From: Ustulina deusta
Lineage: Eukaryota; Ascomycota; Sordariomycetes; Xylariales; Xylariaceae
NCBI GenBank assembly: GCA_023159155.1
Contig: JAJNNX010000019.1
Coordinates: 1 to 64,000 of the forward strand
DNA length: 64,000 nucleotides
Reading direction: 5' to 3'
The notes under the pieces were generated by a model. It had not been told where the DNA came from, did not search any database, and worked only from the letters and a program-made list of their open reading frames with translations. The position numbers and the translations under genes are program-made. This document shows, piece by piece, positions 37,452 to 47,517 of this stretch (within the stretch, counting starts at the first letter, position 1; every line of letters starts with the position of its first letter).

Positions 37452-38309
37452 TGGTAATTACCTGGATGAGATGAGTTCTTATGAAATATAAGGGAGGCAA
37501 AGGGAAAGAATTCTATAGGAGCAAATATTGTCAGATTTAGTATTATAGAGCGTGCCGTATACTACTGTCAAGATTGCCTTGTTCATTGTGCTATCTAATA
37601 GCTATATTTTTGCTATAGTAAACTCTTTATATATAAGCTTGCTTGTAAGTAGGCCCTACCTACTTAAGGTAGCTACATCCGACCTACTAAGCTATATTGG
37701 TACACTATAATGTTTATATAACTAGGTGTTAATAAAAGGTTGTGATTGGTTGGGGGGTGGTATGGCTAGGGAGGTACAAACGTAAGGACCATTCTGGGCT
37801 GAGGTTCCTGAGATAAGAAGACCTTACGTTTTACTTATTACATTTGTAAAAACTAAGGCAATCCGACTTGCGTGTGCATAACAACCCCCTATGTACCGTT
37901 ATCCGTGGCGACTTTCCAACCCTTTATTCTGACAATCATTACTACATTGTTTTGAATGACTACATATATTATAATCCAATATTCACGGAATTATCACCAA
38001 GCCCCCGATAACCTCATGTCGAGGCAGCTTTGCTTTCGAAATTGCAAATCCTCCTATATCCACTACATCTTTTATCTAATGCTCGAGTCTTGAGGCCAAT
38101 TTGATCGTTGAAATATGAGGTCGTTAAGATTAGACGAGGTCAGAACAGTTACTAGTCGCATATTGAACACCTCTTAATGGAGAACAAGTGACTATATTAG
38201 CACACCTTATCATCCAAGTAACACGAGCTTTAGTTGCTAGCTTGCCCCATACCCTGTGTTATGTAATCTCTAATCTTGTATATAGGATAGTTACAATCTC
38301 GAAGGTCTC
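37452..38309. other. Intergenic, no gene seen
   Basis: Moderately AT-rich spacer that also contains the 3' flank of the metalloprotease gene. A segment at about 37,590-37,740 (TATAAGCTTGCTTGTAAGTA and neighbours) resembles mildly RIP-affected DNA. No coding features. Confidence 0.5.
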
Positions 38310-39896
38310 TTAGCCACGTTCGCGCTCCAAGTATTCAAACCCTTCGGATACGGGGTCCCTGATACCCTGGCTCGCCAAAAATTCCTCAACCCGGCTGAAC
38401 GACATCATGGTCGGAAAGACATGAACATCTGGCTTAGCCTTGACAATCTTGTAGCCCTTGTACTCAGCTTTAGGATAAGTCAGCATGTCTTTCAAGTCCT
38501 TCACGTCTGACTCCTGGACCCAGTACTTGGCCGGGCGAGTGTGATATTTCATCACACTATTGACGTTCTCGGGTCCCATGCTGGCCGATCTTAGCATAGG
38601 GATCTCGGAGCCATCGGACTGGAAGTGCTCATCAAAACCGTGCCTAATGCCGACGATGTGGCCAGCTTCGTGCCCCATGTGGCCAGACATGTAGTTAGAA
38701 TTGTACTCGTGGAAGGCCAGCAGATACACCCATAAGGTGCGCTCCGTCGCCGACTTCGTACCAGGGAAAAAGGCCTGTGCGACCAAGGTACAGTCCAGAT
38801 TTCCCGGGAACAGAGAAAAGGCGATGCGGAAGTGGGCGGGCTCATTGCGGCCGACTTGTTTGAAGGTTAAGCCGGCCGCGGCCCAAGGTTTAGCGCCTTC
38901 CAGGAACGCCTTGGCAGCTTTCTCGGCCCATCCTGGCGAGGGGAACGTCTCATCACAGCAGACAAACGTAATGGGCTCACCATTGTCAATAAGGTGAAGG
39001 ATAATCTTTCCGTCCAGGCCGAATCGGAGAGCCGCGGTGTGTGGCGGGATGCAGACCCAGCAATTAATCAGGGGAGCCGACTCACCAAACCCTTTCGCCA
39101 TTATCTCGAGAATTAAGTCGGCAACCGACTTAGACGAAACACGGGTATTGTCTTCGGGGGGCTGAGCGCTGGCTTGGGGCGTGAAGAATTCGACTGCACT
39201 GGTACAGCATGCGGACATTTCGCAATACTTGCAGATATCTCGCAGTTTCTCCAGGTCCAAGACTGTCCCCAAAGAGGCCAAGATTAGTAGCTTCAGGTCG
39301 CCCGTCTCAGGTGGCATCGTGTGCTGAAGTAGATCTCGATCCTCAGCCATCGCACCGCTAGCACCCACAACAGGACGGGCAGGAATCAAACCATGGCCAA
39401 CGCTGGAGCTGGCGGTGGGTTCGACACTCGCACGCTTTAAGTCGGCCATCAGACGGTCAACTTCTTCAACAACCTTGTTAGGTGGCACGTTAGGAGAATC
39501 AGTGTCACCGTCCCCAGCAAGGAATACCTTCATCGCGCCCAGGCTGGCCGCATCCGCCGTAGCCGAGCCCCCTCCCGGATTAGAGAACGATACATTCTTG
39601 GCTATTCCTTCTTTTTGTTCGGGCGTTAGGGTAGGCTCGTCGTCGGGGCTCAAAACAGTGGTCCTCTCTTTCTCCTCATCGCTGAGCCCGTTGGAGGATG
39701 GTGGCACAGGGTCAGTTGATTCTGTAACGACCGATTCGGTGTCACTGAAGATAGTTTCAGGCCCGACAGAATGGGTACGGACGGTGCTGGCACCGCTTCC
39801 CGTGGCGGATTCTAGGGCATTGTCGGTATCACGCTGGTAGGAGGAGCCGAATCCATTTCGGTGTGCTATAGCTGCGGCTTGTGTCCGTTGATACAT
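38310..39896 (-). CDS. Metzincin-type zinc metalloprotease, single exon, 528 aa
   Basis: The signature HEAGHIVGIRH (His409, Glu410, His413, His419) is the extended metzincin zinc site HExxHxxGxxH. A downstream NSVMKY supplies the Met-turn at Met449. The catalytic domain spans about residues 275-480, and a Cys-rich segment (CKYCEMSACC and CWVC) lies just before or at its start. Residues 1-200 are Ser/Thr/Gly-rich and look disordered. No signal peptide is visible, which is unusual for a metzincin and suggests an intracellular or unconventionally released enzyme, or a wrong start. The start used is the first Met of the frame at 39,896. The nearest families would be astacin-like (M12A) or matrixin-like (M10) fungal zincins. 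Substrate unknown. Confidence 0.8.
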   Translation of the reverse strand: MYQRTQAAAIAHRNGFGSSYQRDTDNALESATGSGASTVRTHSVGPETIFSDTESVVTESTDPVPPSSNGLSDEEKERTTVLSPDDEPTLTPEQKEGIAKNVSFSNPGGGSATADAASLGAMKVFLAGDGDTDSPNVPPNKVVEEVDRLMADLKRASVEPTASSSVGHGLIPARPVVGASGAMAEDRDLLQHTMPPETGDLKLLILASLGTVLDLEKLRDICKYCEMSACCTSAVEFFTPQASAQPPEDNTRVSSKSVADLILEIMAKGFGESAPLINCWVCIPPHTAALRFGLDGKIILHLIDNGEPITFVCCDETFPSPGWAEKAAKAFLEGAKPWAAAGLTFKQVGRNEPAHFRIAFSLFPGNLDCTLVAQAFFPGTKSATERTLWVYLLAFHEYNSNYMSGHMGHEAGHIVGIRHGFDEHFQSDGSEIPMLRSASMGPENVNSVMKYHTRPAKYWVQESDVKDLKDMLTYPKAEYKGYKIVKAKPDVHVFPTMMSFSRVEEFLASQGIRDPVSEGFEYLERERG

Positions 39897-40740
39897 TGTG
39901 ACGGTGAAATGAACCTTGCCGTATGATCAATGATGTTGTGTTTGATGACGGGATGACTTTTACGAATAGGAAGTGAGGTTAGGTACAACAGTAATTATCG
40001 CTGGATTTAAGGGCAGGTCTTATAGGAGATTAAAGCTTAAGGGGGTACAAACAACGATGAGAAGGTATGAGTTTGGTATTTTCGGGTCTGGTTGCAGTGA
40101 AGATGGGGTGCAGATAGGTTAAGGGGAAGAAGGTGGTTATGGATTAGGGTTTATGTAGATACAACCCCCCAATACACACCACAGAGGGCGCCTACTGCCT
40201 TCTAATCCTCCACAGGTTTGACTCATACTACCTAGCTCTAACTCGGCGTGTGGGTGCGGAGAAGGCTAGGTGGGTGAAGATGGTTGTATTGATGATGCTG
40301 GTTACTATACAGTGTAGGGTTGCAGAAGTGGTTTCAATGGAGTCCGTATGTAATGTACCGTCCAGACGGTATACAGCTCTCACCTTCACCCTACTCTACC
40401 ACAACAAGTAGCCGCTCACGGCTATCCCATACCTGGGCCTCCAGGTCTGCCCCCCAGGCCTGAGATTCACTGTAATATGCTTGATCGACTTTGTAGTTGG
40501 GCTGAACTTGTAGATCGAATGTGAACGGAGACAGCGTACTGCCTCGGGGTATATGGGCAAGTTAGGCCAGACTTTCTAATGGCGACTTAGGCAAAGGTGG
40601 TTGTATCGATGATGGTGGTTACTGTACAGTATAGGGTTGCAGCGGTGGCTTCGATGGCGTCCGTATGTAGTATACCTTCCAGACGGTATACAGCGCTCAC
40701 CTTTCCCCGCAATCTATATCGGTTGGTACAACGACGGTGG
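39897..40740. other. Intergenic with a duplicated 106-bp segment
   Basis: 5' flank of the metalloprotease gene and 3' flank of the broken transporter. No gene is supported. It holds the two repeat copies described separately. Confidence 0.55.
40281..40703. repeat. Direct repeat of 106 bp, copies at 40,281-40,386 and 40,598-40,703
   Basis: Both copies start TGGTTGTAT and end CTCACCTT with no indel. I count about 14 differences, most of them transitions. Each holds an inverted motif around CCAGACGG: GTACCGTCCAGACGGTATAC in copy 1 and GTATACCTTCCAGACGGTAT in copy 2. The second copy overlaps the eroded 3' end of the sugar transporter. Confidence 0.75.
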
Positions 40741-41954
40741 CTAAGGCAAGGGGCCATCGAAGAGGAAATAAGCAGCGAATGATGATGCATCGAGAAGGAT
40801 CGGAGCAAGGATCGCCACGAGCCAATTGGTAAACTGAGTACCAGTTAGGATAAACCAAACACAAGGGTCAGGGGCGATATGGCACATACAAAACCAAGTC
40901 CCTGAGCAAAGCAGATAGCAGCCTCCCTTGTGTGGTCGGGCTGAACCTCACTTACGTATATCTTGTCCACAATGCCCCAGCTAACACAATAGGTGAGGCC
41001 GAAAGCGAAAACAGAGACGATAACTACCCATCTAGCGGCACCAGCCGGATGTACTGCATATAGAGACCCTATGAGGAACATACAACCTGACAGGATTATA
41101 CCGTCGGTGATTGCTGAAGTGCGCCTCCCCCGTGTATCTACAAGGAGAAAACCTGGGATGGAGATGGCCAGCATGAGAATACCCGAAACGTCAAAAGCTA
41201 GGAAAGAGGCGTTCTCCGAATAGAGGCCCGCTTGCTTGAAGTGTATGGGCGCATACTAGAACAACGATTAGAAGAGGTACGACTTACGAGACACAAGGAG
41301 CAACTACATATAAAATTGCGTCAATACCAGACAATTGCACCATGCCAAGGATAAACAACGCCAGGATGGTTCTAGGGCTGTATGTTTTTCGGAACAGCAG
41401 CAATAGACTTTGCCATGGCGAGAGACTCAAGTTTTGTGTTGTCGGGGCGAGCATGATCCTCTCAGCTTCTACCATGCTGATTTCCAGTTGCTCAAACGCT
41501 CGCAGGGCCTCGTCTCGTTTTCCTTGCGCCTGCAGCCAGCGGGGCGACTCTGGAAGAACAAAGCAAGACCAGGTCAGGAGCGCAGATACGATAACCTGTA
41601 CGACAAACAGCAGGCGCCAAGAGAAGCTGGAATCGATGTGGATGGACCCGTAGCATGTGAAGTAGCCCAAGGCCATACCCGTGATGGACATGAACTGTGG
41701 CAGTCCGGCGACTGTTCCGCGATGTCTGACCGGCGCAATCTCGCAGATGTAGGCGGCGGCATTCCCGACGCCATCTCGACGACAACTATACCAAAAACCA
41801 AGTCTGCGACGCGAAATGGCTTCTTATCGCCGAGGCAGTCAGTCATCTTACTTGATAAGCAAGCATTGGCCACTCCGCTCGAGGGTGTGTGAAAGAGTGC
41901 TGATGCCAAGCCAACCAGCCCCATGGGGTATCGTTGTGTGCAGATTGCCATACC
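40741..41954 (-). pseudogene. MFS sugar transporter, truncated and broken
   Basis: In order on the minus strand: GVGNAAAYICEIAP, HRGTVAG, PESPRWL, QLSGIDAILYYAPIHF, FLLVDTRGRR, and FFTNWLVAILAPILLD with SSFAAYFLF. These are conserved sugar porter blocks, from the loop after helix 3 to about helix 11. Two introns fit frame and consensus: 41,307-41,256 (52 bases, branch CTAAT) and 40,889-40,834 (56 bases, donor GTATGT). After FLF the frame hits a stop at 40,741, and the usual PETKG end is missing. The N-terminal helices, including the usual GYD motif, are also missing: upstream sequence is scrambled and a MITE lies at 41,957. It is probably non-functional. Confidence 0.8.
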
Positions 41955-41956
41955 TA

Positions 41957-42211
41957 CAGTGGCTCAAAAAAAAGTCCCGTCCGCGTTTTTTCAAGGCCGA
42001 AATATTTTCGTTACACAGAGTACAATTTCTGCCTCAATTCGTGAGTAAGAAATAAATAAAAAGTATTTTCTAAAAGACAACTTACTTTTCAATATAACAT
42101 AATTTCTTTTACTTTATTTGGTTCTATCACCTGTTAGATGTATTGCTTTCTGTAGTAAAAGTATTTGAACCGTATTATCAAAAGCCGGACGGGACTTTTT
42201 TCGAGTGACTG
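41957..42211. mobile_element. MITE of Tc1/mariner (pogo/Fot1-like) type, 255 bp
   Basis: The ends are inverted repeats. The left end starts CAGTGGCTC, then eight A, then GTCCCGTCCG. The reverse complement of the right end starts CAGTCACTCG, then six A, then GTCCCGTCCG. Both ends are flanked by TA (41,955-41,956 and 42,212-42,213), the target duplication of the Tc1/mariner superfamily. The interior is AT-rich and too short to encode a transposase. It lies where the 5' part of the sugar transporter gene should be. Confidence 0.85.
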
Positions 42212-42213
42212 TA

Positions 42214-43246
42214 CAACGATGCCACGCGTTCGTAGACCATCTAACTATTGGAAGATTCTATACGTAGCTACTGAACGTTGCGCTTCACACCTACACTCAT
42301 ATTACCAGTTGTATTTGTAGACGAACTTTGGATTAGTGTAAGAGGGAGTGGCGGTTGTCTCTTAAAAACCATTACCCCGTCTGCCGGAGGCTTCAAGGTA
42401 TATAGCGGGGAATCCCGTGTAACCCGTAGATTTATAATTGTAGGTGTTGACGTTACCAGAGTTTGGAATTCGGGTCTTCTTATAGTGGCTGCATTACAGT
42501 TATTGTTTAAATGACAAGGGCCATTCCTGGTTACTTGGACACATAGAACGAAGGAAGATGCCGTGGGTATGGTACTACAGTACAGGTTTCTATGTATTTC
42601 TTTGGGTACTTTTAAGTCATGTCACACCTCAACAGCTTCAATATGATGACAAGTGATCGAATATGGATATCGGGTCTACCTGTTATCAGACTAATGACGG
42701 TTTAATGAAACCGCATACCAGGTTCCTGGATTGGAACTGGAGCTTCTCTTGACTGGCGGGGATATTCGAGTATGGCGACAAGAAAAGGTGGCGTCAACTT
42801 TCTATGGATTTCTTCTCTACTTCTTTCCCTTTTGCTTTCCTCTTCTTTCTGCATTGTTGTTATATTACGCTAGCGGCTCGATTTTATACTCCACTCAATT
42901 TTCTTATTTTTACCTCTCTTTCATTCTCCCTAACTATTTGTTGTATCAAGACACTACCTGCCGTGGGCCAAGAAAGCAATTTGCATACTGTTCGCAAAAG
43001 CCGCCTCATAGAGAATGATGGGATCCCTGCGCGACAAACCATATTCGCAGTGTACCCATACCGCACCGCAGAATAACGAGCTGTCTGGCAGATCAGAAGT
43101 GCCGTGGACCTCAATTGTACCAAACTAGTAGACAGATCGGTTGGTAATGCTTCCTAAGCACCGTAATTATTACAACTGCTTTAATCTACAGACAGCTTTG
43201 TCTGCCAAATTGCAGAAAACGGCGCATAATAACCCCGTTCCCTTCG
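42214..43246. other. Intergenic, no gene supported
   Basis: About 1 kb between the MITE and the 3' end of POM34. Short open frames occur at 42,278-42,514 and 42,731-43,076, without domain, splice or homology features. Some of this may be the lost 5' part of the transporter locus. Confidence 0.5.
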
Positions 43247-44161
43247 TTACGTATACACTGACTCTGAATCTACATCTCTGAACCCCTGAGCCCTCTCATA
43301 CATGCCTTTGTCATAACGCCATTTGCTGTTCAACCCCACGGTACTCCGCTTTCCAACCGGGCTCGGGCTCGGGCTCTCAGGGCCACTGCCGAATATCGAT
43401 GCTCCTGCCGATACACCACCCATGGGGCTTGGTGAACCTATTGATCCTCGCGAGGAATGACGTGCGCCAAGCATGGCCCTCTGTAACAGATGGTTACTTG
43501 TTGGTGCGAGGCTTGATCCATTTCCTGCCGGTGTAGGGCTTCCCTGATTTGAAGGACTGCGCGTTACAATGGGCGAACTCGAGAAGCTGCGTCTGCTCCC
43601 TGCCGAGCCCGAAGCAGATGGTGTACGGGTATATCGAGGTGGTGTGCTGTACACAGAGCCGGGTGTCGGAGGCGCGGTTGACGGCGGCAGGCCGAGCAGT
43701 CTTCGTTGGCCAGCTGTGAGAGGGATATCGGAACAATCGTCTTTCGCTCGGAACAATGGCGACAAATTTATCACGATGTTGAACAGAGGCACTGCGAGGA
43801 GAGTGTATGTGTATTTGAAATAAGTCCAGACTCTGGATTCAAGAGGTTAGCGACATGACGTAGAATTTATACTACGTAGTGTTCTGACATACAGAGGGGC
43901 TGCACGCTTGGGCGGCAAAGCCTTCTTGACGAACGGAAGAAAGAAAAGCAAGGCGGCAACAAGTACGATGTTAATCACTATGCGCCGAACGTTTTTCTCG
44001 GTAAATGTAGACGCATCCTGCCGCCTTGTGATCTCTTCGATGCGAGGGTGTCGCCAGGTGCCAGGACTCTCTGTGGTTGGAGTTGCGGGAGTCTTGATGG
44101 GAGTGCTGGTGCGGGCCCTGGTGGGAGTGGACACTGCTGTCTGTGCAGCAGTCGAGGCCAT
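43247..44161 (-). CDS. POM34: Nucleoporin POM34, integral membrane nuclear pore protein (2 exons, 284 aa)
   Basis: Exon 1 is 44161-43893 and exon 2 is 43832-43247, with a 60-base intron (donor GTATGT, branch GCTAAC, acceptor CAG). The protein has the fungal POM34 layout: a Ser/Thr/Pro N-terminus, the conserved GTWRHPRIEEITRRQ, and two membrane helices at about residues 60-78 and 92-112. The exon junction falls between the helices. Then comes the family signature PLFRAKDDCSDIPLT followed by GQRRLLGLPP, and a long Ser/Pro/Gly-rich C-terminus ending near KWRYDKG. POM34 anchors the nuclear pore complex with the other pore membrane proteins. It is transcribed away from the ligase-like gene at 45,240. 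Confidence 0.85.
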
Positions 44162-45239
44162 TGGGGCCGCCGCGGGATCGTGTGCCCGACGCCCAATGTA
44201 GTGCGTGATGGGGCGTGGCCAGAGTGTCTGGCTGGCGATACGCTGCTTGTTGTTGTTCTTGTTGTTGTTCTTGTTGTTGTGGACGCGGAGCCAGGAGCTA
44301 GAACAGAGACGGTTGCTCGATTCCGGATTTACAATGTATGTCGCCGCTCGGGAGACGATTGCCTAAAACCAGGCGCCACTCTGTCGTTCTACTGGTGGTT
44401 CTACTGTTAGTGTACCTAAGGGTTAGTGAGTGTGAATATGCTGCAGAGGCAGCTCTGGTGTGCAACCACGGTTGTTGTTCTGAGCGTGCCTTTTGTTTTC
44501 TTCGGAGACTGCGACGGTTTCCAGGTCGCGAGCGAAAAGGAGACCCACCCTTAATTACGGGCCATGCGTCCAGTGCCAGCCACAGTTTTGTGGCTTGTTT
44601 CAAATGGTCGCAATCAGGCAGCTTGGTTCAAGGCCCAAACTAGGTACCTCTACCATTTCACGAGAAAAGGGAAGACAATCTAATTTTTGCATTCCCGACT
44701 GCAATATATAGGCGGATTGTGCCGGTGGCGAGTAATTCTGCCCTAGCAACCATTCACTCACCAACCTGTATTCTGGCAGACCGGCTAAGCCGCAACACCA
44801 GCCACAAGGCGAGCCACAGTGCTGCCGCACTTGGGTACCCCGGTACCTATAAGCTCGAAATCAGCTGTGCCCCGTAGCTGTGATGGGTAGGTAGCCCGAA
44901 TACAAGGTAAGTATACTGTGCAGGATCCACTTCGGGCACAGTACCCATATACCCTCTGCACGAGGTCCGGCAGTGCCGCCCCTCCTCCTGGCAGACTCCT
45001 GCCCGCTTAAAGCCCCACCATGTAATGCGACGTGGGAGCTGTACAGTAGCGACTTTCGCATCCAACACATCTCTATGAATCCATGTCAGCCCCGAAGCTC
45101 TCTGGTCGATTCCTTGTGTTTCTATCACAAACGTCCCCAGAGGCTTCGCATCTTCTCCCTCTCTTGATGATCGATGCGGTATTTTTGATTTTCTAAGCGC
45201 CGATAGCTCTGTAGCAAGCGACCTGCGACCGTCGTCACC
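44162..45239. promoter_or_regulatory. Divergent intergenic region between POM34 and the ligase-like gene
   Basis: About 1.08 kb shared by two divergent genes, so it should hold both promoters. It contains a TTGTTGTTC-type microsatellite at 44,246-44,280. No clear TATA box is seen for either gene. Open frames here overlap on both strands and are not supported. Confidence 0.5.
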
Positions 45240-46998
45240 ATGAGTTTCAGCGGCGTCCTCGCCCAGCTCGATGAAGGGCTGAGCTCTCTCGTCGGCCAAT
45301 GGAATGTCTATTCCACTGGTATCGTGACCCTCCTAGTCCTTCTCGTCACATACTCAATTACGAGCCGCGTGGAACCCGAGATTCATCCAATGCTCTTGGC
45401 CCGCCAGGGTCATGGCTCCCCGGTCCGTCAGGAAGGGGAGTCCCCCATCTACCGTTCGAACGCGGCGCCTCACAGCATGCCCCTCAATAGCGGCCTTAAT
45501 GTCAAGGAGGCTGGCGCTTCTAAGTGGTCGCAGGGCCGTGATGGCGATTTGAGAGATGTTTGGCGCAAGGCTATCTCAGGGTCGTCTGAGGGTGAGGGTG
45601 TGAAGGGCAAAGGCCGTATTTTTACAGTCTTGGGCAGCGAGAGGGTTGTCGAACATAAGCTCGGTAAAGTCATTTATACAGATTCAATTTTACTATAACT
45701 AACAGAATCCAGATGATGTAACTCGGCAGATCAACTTGGTCGGCCAGTATCTCTCATCTCAAGGCGCAAAGAAAGTAGCCATCTATCTGCCTAACTCTGT
45801 CGAGTACATTGCTACACTCTTCGCCTGCAGTTTTTATAATGTAACCGCCACCCTACTACCATACGACCAGTCGGATGCGTCCATAATCTCTATGCTTCAG
45901 CAATCAGGTGCTGACACTGTCGTTACATGTCCGGGGACATTCCCCTTCGATAGTGCCGTGAAGAGTTATCCTGCTCTACGCCAATTAATCTGGGTCGTCG
46001 ACGAAGGCAGCAAACATCTTGATTGGAATGAGGTTCCCAAAGGAATGGGCGGCAAGGTGAATGTGTCTACATGGCAGGATATCTTGAACGACCAGCCGCA
46101 AACTGCCGGAACCGAGCTTCCCTCTCTTGATAACCAGGCGGCTGCACCCGACGTCGTCATGTTTTGGATATCCAAGCCCGACTCGGTCGAGGAAATGGTG
46201 CGCTTCACCCAAGGCAACCTTGTATCAGCCGTCTCGGCTCAGCTTGTCGCTATCCCAACGAAGGAGCGCTTCTCGCCAGCAGACCTATTCCTTCCTGCGG
46301 CGCCACTGTCTTCCTCGTACACGCTTATCCTAACCCTCGTCGCACTCTACAGCAACGCCTCCGTCGCCTTCAACTCGGTAGCTGGTGCCTCACCAGATTT
46401 GGCTCTCGCCACCCAAGGCGTGGCTCCGACCGTCATCGTCACAACTCCGGAGACGCTTTCCAAGACCCACGCCGAGACAAAAGGCAAGGTCACATCCGCC
46501 CTCGCTTCACTCTCCCATTGGATTCAGACTCGCAGCCTTGTACAGAATGGTGTTATGCCCATCGCATCGTTCCTCGCATCGTACAATGATTCTCTCTATC
46601 CGCGTCTTGGCACTGAGCCTGGCAAGCTTCGGCTAGTCTACGTCGCACACCCCGCCAACAGCAAAAGCACCCCTCTACTGTCCGAGCTCACACTCTCGGA
46701 TCTGCGCATCTTCACCGGGGCGCGCGTGATTTACGCCCTCTCAGCAGCACCATGCGCGGGCGCCGTTGCGCAGACCCAGTTTCATGACTACCGCGTCTCA
46801 GGGGATGGAAAGGGCTCACATTTCGGCCCCCCCGTCAGCAGCACCGAGATACTCCTGCGCGATAGTGGCTCTCACAAGATTACGGACGAGAATTACACTG
46901 GCGGGGTTGTCGTCCGGGGCCCGGCCATCGTGGGCGGGGAGGCTGCGCTAGGTTTAGTGGCTACAATCCGCGACGATAATACGATCGCGGTCGTTTAG
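45240..46998 (+). CDS. AMP-binding (acyl-CoA ligase-like) protein, probable pseudoenzyme (2 exons, 569 aa)
   Basis: Exons are 45240-45663 and 45713-46998. The 49-base intron has branch CTAAC, and the second of two AG sites is used because the first gives a stop. A membrane anchor lies at residues 24-42, followed by EIHPMLLARQ and GRDGDLRDVWR, as in fungal long-chain fatty acid CoA ligases. The fold continues through KKVAIYLPNS. At about residues 291-311, where the ATP-binding loop (TSGTTGxPK) should be, the sequence is FWISKPDSVEEMVRFTQGNL. The protein stops soon after GGVVVRGP, without the C-terminal domain that carries the catalytic Lys. The frame is long and intact and codon use is normal, so it looks like a maintained, catalytically inactive relative rather than a decaying gene. 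Confidence 0.75.
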
Positions 46999-47517
46999 GG
47001 CTCGTTTAGGGCCCCTATCGTAAAATCTGAGATGTGTGCAATCCTTCTCACGATGATGGAAGAGAGCGTTATGACTTCAGAGACGGCTTTGGGGGAAAGG
47101 AGGAACATACGGTTGATGCGACAGATGAATGAATTTTGCTCAACTTTCTCAAAACGGATATTCACGCTTTTACACCTTCCAATTATATAGACTGCTTTCA
47201 AATTGATCGAAGTTCTCTCCGTCTCCCTACCCATGCGTGTTTTTTTTTTTTTTGATAGATTGAATTAAGCCTACATATGAGCTGCAGTGCACTCATCTAT
47301 ATACGTTTCGTCTCTGTAACTCCTGCTTTATGCGCTGAACTAATCAGTCTCGTGACATATATCCTCATCATGCCAGATGCGTACCCATGAGGTATACACA
47401 ACAAAATCGACCCAAACTCCAAAGAAACACTCCGTAGATGCCCGCCTACTCATTCATGAATCGCATTTTCCAGCACAGGCACATCCCATACGCATTGCTC
47501 ATGACCCCGCGCTTCAT
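46999..47517. other. Convergent intergenic region
   Basis: 519 bases between the stop codons of two convergent genes. It holds their 3' untranslated regions and terminators. A T-run lies near 47,240-47,252. Nothing else is recognised. Confidence 0.5.

Noticed and set aside
44847..45299. 150-codon minus-strand frame overlapping the start of the ligase-like gene
   Set aside because: Antisense to a well-supported first exon and without domain features.
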